Source: JAFDZW01 sp038229915 (lineage in GTDB: Bacteria > Bacteroidota > Ignavibacteria > Palsa-1295). From it: a stretch of 34,148 bases of DNA. The notes under the pieces are model-generated. The model was not told where the DNA came from, did not search any database, and saw only the letters and a program-made list of their open reading frames with translations. Positions 1 through 6,257 of this stretch are shown here, piece after piece (position 1 is the first letter of the stretch; each line of letters starts with the position of its first letter). The DNA lies in NCBI GenBank assembly GCA_038229915.1, contig JBBRNY010000017.1, forward strand, positions 1 to 34,148. Direction: 5' to 3'. The translations under genes and the position numbers were made by a program.

Positions 1-2
1 AC

Positions 3-1226
3 GATCATTTTCTTTCGCATCTCAATCTCGGAATAATAGTCGATGCGCTCTTGGGTACGGGTTCTGAAGGTGCTTTAAAAAAGCAGTACATTGATGCTGT
101 GCTGACGATAAACGGTCTCCAAAAAATGACCGGAGCAAAGGTACTCTCGATCGATGTACCAACAGGGATGAATTCCGAAACCGGTGAGATCGAAACAGTG
201 CTTGGCGGTAAACCGGTTTGTGTTTTCGCCGATAGGACCGTGACGATTGGTACACTCAAGCAAGGTTTTTTTCAAGGCTTTGCTCCTGACTTTACAGGCG
301 AGATCGCTATTGCATCACTCGGTGCTCCTGCGCCTGAAGATACAGAAGTTTCATTGCTGCAAGAAGAGGATGTTATCTCGATCAGACCGTCTCGTTTTCT
401 GACAGTCTCTAAATATGATCAAGGGTATGTGCTCTCGATTGCTGGCTCGAAAGGAATGAGCGGCGCGGCAGTGATGAGTGCGAAAGCGGCAATGAGATCG
501 GGCTGTGGTTTGGTGACCGTAGCAACGGTTGAATCGGAGCGTAGTATTGTTGCCTCAGCAATGCCTGAAATTATGACCGCATCGCTCGACGCAGATGTCG
601 AAGGCGCGCCTGAAAAGAACTCCTTAAAAAAGTTATCAAGTCAGCTTCAAAAGGCTGATGTTGTGTTGCTTGGTCCCGGTATTCGCAATACCGAAGCAAG
701 CAACGCGATGATGCTCGAAGCATTTCGGACGATAGAACAACCGGTTGTTGCCGATGCCGGAGCACTCAGAGCACTTGTCGATAATCTTTCTGTTCTTAAA
801 AAAAGAAAGCATGTAACGGTTCTGACGCCTCATGCAGGTGAGATGTCTAAATTACTTGGGATCTCTCGCGACGAACTTGAAATTGATCGCATTGCTATCG
901 CTTCACAATTTGCGCGTGAGTATCGCGCTATCCTTGTCCTCAAAGGAGCTCCTACTATTATTGCATTGCCATCTGGAAAAATGTTTGTCAATTCGACCGG
1001 TAATCCGGGAATGGCAACAGCCGGAAGTGGTGATGTGCTTTCAGGAATTATCGCCGGAATTCTTGCACAAGAAACGGCGGAGCCCGAAGGTGCTGTTCTG
1101 TTCGCAGTCTATGCTCACGGACGTGCCGGAGATATTGCGGCAATGGATGGTTCGATACAGTCGCTCATTGCAACAGATATTATTGCTTCGTTGCATACCG
1201 CTTTTAATCAATTACAAGTCACGTGA
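3..1226 (+). CDS. nnrD: Bifunctional NAD(P)H-hydrate epimerase / ADP-dependent dehydratase, 5'-truncated by window edge
   Basis: This enzyme repairs damaged NADHX and NADPHX: the N-terminal YjeF domain epimerises the hydrate and the C-terminal ribokinase-like domain dehydrates it at the expense of ADP. The frame is open to the first bases, so the true start lies outside; 407 residues are visible. The visible N-terminal part carries the epimerase motif DALLGTGSEG (around base 42) and a SIDVPTGMNSETG segment. The C-terminal domain has GPGIRNTE, VADAGALRAL, LTPHAGEMSKL and the nucleotide-site signature NPGMATAGSGDVLSG near the end, all typical of the dehydratase. A TTG at 51 could be mistaken for the start, but it lies inside the epimerase motif. 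The stop TGA (1224-1226) overlaps the GTG start of ccmB by four bases, so the two genes are probably translationally coupled. Family assignment is firm; the first part of the protein is missing from view. Confidence 0.95.
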   Translation, partial: DHFLSHLNLGIIVDALLGTGSEGALKKQYIDAVLTINGLQKMTGAKVLSIDVPTGMNSETGEIETVLGGKPVCVFADRTVTIGTLKQGFFQGFAPDFTGEIAIASLGAPAPEDTEVSLLQEEDVISIRPSRFLTVSKYDQGYVLSIAGSKGMSGAAVMSAKAAMRSGCGLVTVATVESERSIVASAMPEIMTASLDADVEGAPEKNSLKKLSSQLQKADVVLLGPGIRNTEASNAMMLEAFRTIEQPVVADAGALRALVDNLSVLKKRKHVTVLTPHAGEMSKLLGISRDELEIDRIAIASQFAREYRAILVLKGAPTIIALPSGKMFVNSTGNPGMATAGSGDVLSGIIAGILAQETAEPEGAVLFAVYAHGRAGDIAAMDGSIQSLIATDIIASLHTAFNQLQVT

Positions 1227-1882
1227 TCTCTCCGGTCCTTCGCAAAGAACTTCGTATCGAACTGCGCAACCGTTATGGCACAAGCGCAGTAGTGATGTTC
1301 TTGCTGGTGACCGTAGTGACGATCGCATTTGCAGCACCCGGCGAACAAATTCCTCCGCCACTGATGAGTGCCTTCTTTTGGATCACAGTTTTCTTTGGTA
1401 CGATGACGGGTCTCTCACGATCGTTTGTGAGCGAAGAAGAACGCGGGACGATTCTCTTGCTTCGGCTTTATGCCAAACCTGAAGCGGTCTTTTGGGGTAA
1501 ATTTATATATAATTTACTCTTGAGTCTATCACTTGCCTTTACTGCGGTTATTATCTTTGCATTTTTTTTCAAAGATTTTATCGTTCGCGATTATGTAATG
1601 TTCTCTTTGCAACTGTTGCTCGGTATCGTTGGTACGGCAGGCATCGTTACGATCTTATCTGCACTTGTTGCTCGCGCCTCGCAAAAAGGGGCACTGTTGC
1701 CGGTCTTAGCATTGCCAGTGCTTTTCCCATTGGTAATAGCTGTTACCGACGCGACGACTATCACTATGGAGTCAGGATCGGCATGGATAGCAGTTCGCGG
1801 AGATATTTTGGTGCTTTTTTCGTTTGATATTGCACTGATACTGATCAGTTATGTGCTCTTTAATTTTATCTGGCAAGATTGA
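1223..1882 (+). CDS. ccmB: Heme exporter membrane subunit CcmB
   Basis: CcmB is the membrane permease of the CcmABCD complex, which releases holo-CcmE (heme-loaded chaperone) in system I cytochrome c maturation. The 219-residue protein is almost entirely hydrophobic with about six membrane spans. It begins with the family-typical cytoplasmic stretch of a permease interacting with its ATPase (VLRKELRIELRNRYG) and contains the CcmB signature region with EEERGTILLLRLYAKP after the second span. Length matches the family (about 220). The start is GTG in a GTGA overlap with the preceding gene, and the stop overlaps the TTG start of ccmC. The partner ATPase gene ccmA, which usually sits directly upstream, is not adjacent here. 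Identification by sequence pattern plus neighbouring ccm genes. Confidence 0.92.
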   Translation: MISPVLRKELRIELRNRYGTSAVVMFLLVTVVTIAFAAPGEQIPPPLMSAFFWITVFFGTMTGLSRSFVSEEERGTILLLRLYAKPEAVFWGKFIYNLLLSLSLAFTAVIIFAFFFKDFIVRDYVMFSLQLLLGIVGTAGIVTILSALVARASQKGALLPVLALPVLFPLVIAVTDATTITMESGSAWIAVRGDILVLFSFDIALILISYVLFNFIWQD

Positions 1883-2847
1883 AAATTTTTCGACATCCAA
1901 TCGTTTTAGTGATCTTTGCTTTGTGCTTTGGCACGAGTATTTTTCTCTCGTTCTCGACACCGGTTGCTGGTGGCTTCCGTGACACGGCAATGTTGATGAT
2001 GCTTGGGGTTTCGAAACAAACTCCCGTTGCTGTTACTCTTGGCAATAGGATTTCTGATAGTTCTTCGATCTCGACCTATTCTTCGAAAGATCGTTTCGAC
2101 GCCGAGCGTATCCTTCACGTCCCGAATAGTTTTGCTCTTCAGTCTGGTATGACGGTAGTTGGTGAGTGCTCATTCACACCGAGTGATAGTTCGTACACGT
2201 TGATGAATGTCCAGCGAGTCAACCCAGCTATGATATTTCCGTTAATTCAAGGACTTGGCGAACTTGGCAGGAATATTCTTTTCCATGTGCCAATGTCATT
2301 CATAGCCTTTATTGCATTTTTGGTCGGGACGTTCTATTCTATTCTGTTCTTACGGAAGGGTAATCTCAAATATGATCTTCATGCTCGCGCAGCAAGTAGT
2401 TTGGGATTGATGTTTACTACACTCGCAACAGTAACAGGGAGTATCTGGGCTCGTTTTTCTTGGGGAAAGTTTTGGGATTGGGACGAACCACGTGAGACCT
2501 CAATACTTGTTTTATTGTTGATCTATATTGCATACTTTCTCCTTCGTTCTTTGCTCGAAGATACCGAAGAAAAGAAAGCTCGGCTTGCGGCAGTGTATAA
2601 TATTATCGCATTTGCAACCGTACCGTTCTTAATGTTCGTGTTGCCGCGTATTACACGGAGTTTACACCCAGGTTCGGGTTCTGAAGCACCAGTGATCAAT
2701 CTTTCGGGCAAAACGCATATCGACCCATCGTTCTCACTCTTTTTATGGATCAATGTCGCTTGCTTTGCGATCTTGTTTTTTATCATTAAAGATCTCTACA
2801 TCCGAATCGAGACCATACGTCAACAACGCGAACCTAACTACGATTAA
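1879..2847 (+). CDS. ccmC: Heme-handling protein CcmC (CcsA/CcmC family) with enlarged extracytoplasmic loop
   Basis: CcmC presents heme to CcmE at the outer face of the cytoplasmic membrane. The tryptophan-rich WWD heme-handling motif is visible as WGKFWDWDEPRETS at residues 195-208, and the flanking histidine of HVPMSF lies at the start of the second membrane span (around residue 136). The C-terminal half (several membrane spans, SLHPGSG, then a loop with INLSGKTHIDPS) is standard CcmC. Unusual is the size: 322 residues against about 220-250, because roughly 85-100 mostly polar residues (about 28-130) sit between the first and second spans, where relatives I know have a short loop. Translation starts with TTG in a TTGA overlap with the ccmB stop; no good alternative ATG precedes the first span. 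Confidence 0.93.
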   Translation: MKIFRHPIVLVIFALCFGTSIFLSFSTPVAGGFRDTAMLMMLGVSKQTPVAVTLGNRISDSSSISTYSSKDRFDAERILHVPNSFALQSGMTVVGECSFTPSDSSYTLMNVQRVNPAMIFPLIQGLGELGRNILFHVPMSFIAFIAFLVGTFYSILFLRKGNLKYDLHARAASSLGLMFTTLATVTGSIWARFSWGKFWDWDEPRETSILVLLLIYIAYFLLRSLLEDTEEKKARLAAVYNIIAFATVPFLMFVLPRITRSLHPGSGSEAPVINLSGKTHIDPSFSLFLWINVACFAILFFIIKDLYIRIETIRQQREPNYD

Positions 2848-2850
2848 TTT

Positions 2851-2976
2851 ATGGACTTCCTACAAAACAATCCGCTGTATGTCGTTGCGATCATTGCCGC
2901 AGTAATTTGGGCAGGGATATTCCTCTTTTTAATGAGACTTTCGGGTAAAGTCTCAAAACTTGAAAATGGGAAGTAA
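2851..2976 (+). CDS. ccmD: CcmD-like small membrane protein (41 aa)
   Basis: A 41-codon gene starts with ATG three bases after the ccmC stop and ends with TAA at 2974-2976. It has a short N-terminal stretch (MDFLQNNPLYVV), one membrane span of about 20 residues (roughly 10-29) and a charged tail rich in Lys and Glu (SGKVSKLENGK). This layout, length and position between ccmC and ccmE are what is expected of CcmD, a single-span protein needed with CcmABC to release heme-bound CcmE. It is short enough to be missed by automatic gene calling. Identification rests on topology, a familiar NPLYVV / IWAGIF / KLE pattern of Bacteroidota CcmD-like proteins, and position; sequence similarity in this family is always weak. 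Confidence 0.8.
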   Translation: MDFLQNNPLYVVAIIAAVIWAGIFLFLMRLSGKVSKLENGK

Positions 2977-3106
2977 ATGCTTTTCGTTTAGGTCTTGCCT
3001 CTAATCAATACGGTCTGTTCCGGCACTCTCTTTTTCAACCATTTCGTATCTGCGGCGAACCGCATCCCTAAGCGCCGTGTTTTACTGTCAGTAACTCAAT
3101 CCTATC

Positions 3107-3484
3107 ATGAAAACAAAGCATATTATAGCGCTGGTAGTTGCACTGCTGTTTATTGGTGTAGCGGCGTTTGCATTGGTCGATAATAAGATCGATTATTCTG
3201 ACTTTACCTCTGCTCAGGAATCAGGGAAGCGAGTTCAGGTTTCCGGTTCATGGGTCAAAGAGCAATCATCCAATTACGACTCGAAGACGAACACCTTTAC
3301 TTTTGTGATGAAAGATCATAAAGGGGTTGCAATGCCCGTGAGATATGTCGGCTTAAAACCAAATAATTTTGAAACTGCTCCGTCAGTTGTTTGTGTCGGT
3401 AAGGTCGATGCAGGTATATTTGCGGTCAGTGATATTCAAACGAAGTGCCCGTCGCGTTATGAAGGTAATAATGCACCGAAATAA
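3107..3484 (+). CDS. ccmE: Periplasmic heme chaperone CcmE, CXXXY type
   Basis: CcmE carries heme from CcmC to the CcmF ligation step. The 125-residue protein has an N-terminal membrane anchor (residues 5-24) followed by the OB-fold domain: VQVSGSWV, NTFTFVMKD, MPVRYVGLKPNNF and VVCVGKVDAGIFAV are the expected strand segments. The heme attachment site of classical CcmE is HxxxY; here the corresponding C-terminal motif is CPSRY, with Cys114 in place of His and Tyr118 kept. CXXXY-type CcmE proteins are known from some sulfate reducers and archaea and bind heme through the cysteine. ATG start; no strong ribosome-binding site upstream. The 130 bases before it hold no convincing gene. Confidence 0.92.
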   Translation: MKTKHIIALVVALLFIGVAAFALVDNKIDYSDFTSAQESGKRVQVSGSWVKEQSSNYDSKTNTFTFVMKDHKGVAMPVRYVGLKPNNFETAPSVVCVGKVDAGIFAVSDIQTKCPSRYEGNNAPK

Positions 3485-3520
3485 CGTTGTGTTAGTTTTT
3501 TACTTTTTGAAAGGTCGTCG

Positions 3521-6127
3521 ATGATCGGTGGTATTGCAATGGCGGTCGTATTGGCAGCAACACTGGTTGCTTCGATATTATACATTTTGGTCGCAAGAGG
3601 ACGAAGTGAACTCCTGACCGCGGCACGCATCACGACTCACGTCGCTATTTGGGCACAGTTTGTCGCCGCCGGAACGCTCCTTTACCTCATTTTTAACTAT
3701 CATTTTGAGATCAATTACGTTTATGAACACGTCTCAAAATCACTTTCAAAGCCGCTCCTCTTCGCCTGTTTTTATGCCTCTCAAGAAGGTAGTTTTATGC
3801 TTTGGGCATTGCTCACAGCGATCGTTGCGATCTTTCTGATACCTTACGCACAGCGACAACGATATGAAGCCCCGGTGATGGCGGTCTATCTTGCGATCTT
3901 TGCATTCTTGGCAGTGATGCTCGTCGCAAAAAGCCCATTCGAGACGATCTATTCTGCTCATCCGGGACAAGCGCTCGCAGGTTTTATACCACTTGATGGC
4001 AAAGGGTTGAACCCGTCGCTTGAGAATCTCTGGATCGTAATACATCCGCCGATGCTCTTTACTGGCTTTACTCTTCTTGCGGTTCCGTTTGCATTTGCAA
4101 TAGCAGGACTGTTCAAGAAAGATTTTCAAGGTTGGGTTACGACCTCGCTTCCATGGACACTCGGTGCTGGAATGATCCTCGGCTTTGGAATTATGCTTGG
4201 CGGTTTTTGGGCCTACGAGACACTCGGATGGGGTGGATATTGGGGCTGGGATCCGGTTGAGAATGCGAGTTTGCTTCCGTGGTTAATTACTGTTGCTGGC
4301 ACTCATACGATGCTGACACAAAAACGAACCGGCGGCCTTGTCAAAACGAATATTGGCGTCACGCTACTTGCATATTCGATGGTGCTCTACGCATCGTTCC
4401 TCACACGCTCGGGGGTTCTCGGAGATGCTTCGGTTCATAGCTTTGCCGATCCGGGAAATTTAGCATTTACGTTGCTCGTCATTGGGTTGTCGGTGTTTGT
4501 TGGTGGTTCGCTAATCGTTTTCCTTTGGAGATGGACGGCGATGAACGTCATTAGCAAAGATTATAAGATCATTTCACGTGAAACGGGTCTTTCCATCGGC
4601 TCCGCAATTCTTGGTGCTTCGGCATTGGTGGTGTTCATCGGTACGAGCGCACCGCTTGTCTCGAAAAAAGTGGACATTAGTTTTTATGGGAATCTGCATC
4701 TGCCAATTGCCATTGGGCTAATGCTGGTGAACGGACTTACTCTTACATTGAAATGGCGTCAGTCGGGCGTAGGCGAAATGCTTCGCAAATCTGCTCTTAG
4801 TTTGGGCTTTGCATTGTTGGGTGCTATTGGGTTGTATCTTTATGGTCTCCATGATATTGAATACCTCGCTGTAGCGGCAAGCGCATTATTCTCTCTCTTT
4901 ATTAATATAGAAATAGCTTTCGGATTGTTCAAAGGTAAACTTTCTCTTACTATTGATAATAACGGAGCTACCGCACAAACACGAATAATCAGCGCATTGA
5001 AATGGAGTTTTGTTATTGGTTTTGTCGGCTTGCTCGTCGCATCGGGTGGAGATTACTATAAATTTGGTGATATTATTTTGAGTGGTGGTTTATACTGGCT
5101 CTCATTCTTTTTGATCGTTGCCTGTGCATTTATGATCTTCGGTGCGCCAAAGTTTACTCTTGATAAGCGGTTTATTGGTGCGTATGTCGCTCATGCCGGT
5201 ATTGCTGTGTTTATTCTTGGTGTGGTTGCAACGACCCGCTATGAGAAGAAAGAATTTATTAAGCTCGTGCAAGGCACAAAAGTGAGTGCTTTTGGTGAGT
5301 ATATGATCAGCTATGATTCGACGGTCATCACACCACCCGAAAATTATTATTATGTGGTGAATGTCCGTGATAAGAACGGCGAGGTTACGCAAGCAAGACC
5401 ACTGTGGTTCTGGACCGCATTTAATAATCATACATCACCTATAGCCAATCCGGGTATATTGAAGTATGGCTCGCGTGATGTGTACTTCACTGTTGCTGAG
5501 ACAAATAGTGTTGGGGGTATGCCGTATGACTCACTTGTAAAAGGTGAAACAGTGCCGTTGTTCGGTGGTAAAAAGCAGTTGAAATTTATTGATTTTGATT
5601 TTCCGCCTGAAGAGCGTGCGAAGATGGTCTCGGAGCAAGCATTTCGTGTAAAGGCCAGCGTAGAAATTTATGATCCCAATGATAAGAATGCTCCGGTCAT
5701 TCCATTGATGTTATCGGTGACAAGAAATCTGAAGACTGGCGAAGCAAAACAAGAAGATGTGGTGATTCCGAACACACCGTATCACGTTCAGCTTGCAATG
5801 CTGCGTCCGAATCTTGAAGATAGAACAAAATCAAAGATCGTTATTGCAAGTTTCGATGAAAAAAATCCACCACCACCATTAAGGGACGTTATCACAGTTG
5901 AAGCATTTATTAAACCATATATCAATATGGTGTGGGCAGGTATTTTGATCGTCGTCGTTGGATTTTATTTTAGTGTCATTCGTCGTCGTCGCGAAGCACT
6001 TGTCGCCATCGGCAAAGCCGAAGTAGCTTACGAGAAGATCCTTGCGTTGCGTGCGCCGAATGATCTATTAAAGGAGCCGGTGTCCGGGGTACGGAGTACT
6101 TCTACTACAACGAAGAAAACAGTTTAG
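3521..6127 (+). CDS. ccmF: Cytochrome c heme lyase subunit CcmF (CcsA family)
   Basis: CcmF accepts heme from CcmE and, with partner proteins, attaches it to apocytochrome c outside the cytoplasmic membrane. The 868-residue multi-span protein shows the family's FYASQEGSFMLWALL segment near residues 86-100, the WWD heme motif WGGYWGWDPVENASLLPW at 237-254, FLTRSGVLGDASVHSFA after it and a large periplasmic domain (about residues 590-800) before a last span near 807-825. It is longer than the roughly 650-residue proteobacterial form mainly through that C-terminal domain. ATG start preceded by GAAAGG at 7 bases, one of the few clear Shine-Dalgarno sites in the window. Last gene of the ccm cluster; a hairpin follows its stop. 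CcmG, CcmH and CcmI are not seen here. Confidence 0.95.
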   Translation: MIGGIAMAVVLAATLVASILYILVARGRSELLTAARITTHVAIWAQFVAAGTLLYLIFNYHFEINYVYEHVSKSLSKPLLFACFYASQEGSFMLWALLTAIVAIFLIPYAQRQRYEAPVMAVYLAIFAFLAVMLVAKSPFETIYSAHPGQALAGFIPLDGKGLNPSLENLWIVIHPPMLFTGFTLLAVPFAFAIAGLFKKDFQGWVTTSLPWTLGAGMILGFGIMLGGFWAYETLGWGGYWGWDPVENASLLPWLITVAGTHTMLTQKRTGGLVKTNIGVTLLAYSMVLYASFLTRSGVLGDASVHSFADPGNLAFTLLVIGLSVFVGGSLIVFLWRWTAMNVISKDYKIISRETGLSIGSAILGASALVVFIGTSAPLVSKKVDISFYGNLHLPIAIGLMLVNGLTLTLKWRQSGVGEMLRKSALSLGFALLGAIGLYLYGLHDIEYLAVAASALFSLFINIEIAFGLFKGKLSLTIDNNGATAQTRIISALKWSFVIGFVGLLVASGGDYYKFGDIILSGGLYWLSFFLIVACAFMIFGAPKFTLDKRFIGAYVAHAGIAVFILGVVATTRYEKKEFIKLVQGTKVSAFGEYMISYDSTVITPPENYYYVVNVRDKNGEVTQARPLWFWTAFNNHTSPIANPGILKYGSRDVYFTVAETNSVGGMPYDSLVKGETVPLFGGKKQLKFIDFDFPPEERAKMVSEQAFRVKASVEIYDPNDKNAPVIPLMLSVTRNLKTGEAKQEDVVIPNTPYHVQLAMLRPNLEDRTKSKIVIASFDEKNPPPPLRDVITVEAFIKPYINMVWAGILIVVVGFYFSVIRRRREALVAIGKAEVAYEKILALRAPNDLLKEPVSGVRSTSTTTKKTV

Positions 6128-6169
6128 TAAAAAAGCCCACAAGAGATTCACTCCTTGAGGCTTTACTGT
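6122..6169 (+). terminator. Possible terminator hairpin after ccmF
   Basis: AGTAAA plus AAAGCC just at the ccmF stop can pair with GGCTTTACT at 6158-6167, with an inner imperfect stem CAAGAG/CTCCTTG. The loop is short and the base is A/T-rich. There is no run of T directly after it, so it is a weak intrinsic terminator at best, but it sits exactly at the end of the ccm cluster. Confidence 0.35.
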
Positions 6170-6181
6170 ACCTTGAATGTT

Positions 6182-6210
6182 GTTATCCTGAGCTTGCGAA
6201 GGATCTCGAC
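6182..6210. repeat. Single copy of a dispersed palindromic-repeat-like element
   Basis: The stretch contains ATCCT-GA-GC-TT-GC-GA-AGGAT, i.e. a 5-bp arm ATCCT/AGGAT, tandem G-A mismatches and an inner GC/GC pair. It closely resembles the CATCCTGAGC...GCGAAGGATC type repeats scattered between genes of many environmental bacterial genomes. Only one copy was found in this window. It lies in the ccmF-purL gap, outside any gene. Confidence 0.45.
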
Positions 6211-6220
6211 TTTCATAGAT

Positions 6221-6245
6221 AGAAATTTTTGAATTCAATATTTCT
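6221..6245. promoter_or_regulatory. Quasi-palindrome upstream of purL
   Basis: A perfect 10-base palindrome TTGAATTCAA (6229-6238) is flanked by AGAAAT on the left and its complement ATTTCT on the right, with one base of asymmetry. It ends 12 bases before the purL start codon. The position suits an operator or a leader hairpin, but A/T-rich symmetry can arise by chance. Confidence 0.25.
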
Positions 6246-6257
6246 CATACCTAACAA

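Noticed and set aside
832..1482. 216-codon frame overlapping nnrD and ccmB
   Set aside because: It lies across two well-identified genes in another frame and its translation has no domain-like pattern.
2995..3183. 62-codon frame between ccmD and ccmE
   Set aside because: It overlaps ccmE by 77 bases in another frame, starts with TTG and has no recognisable features.
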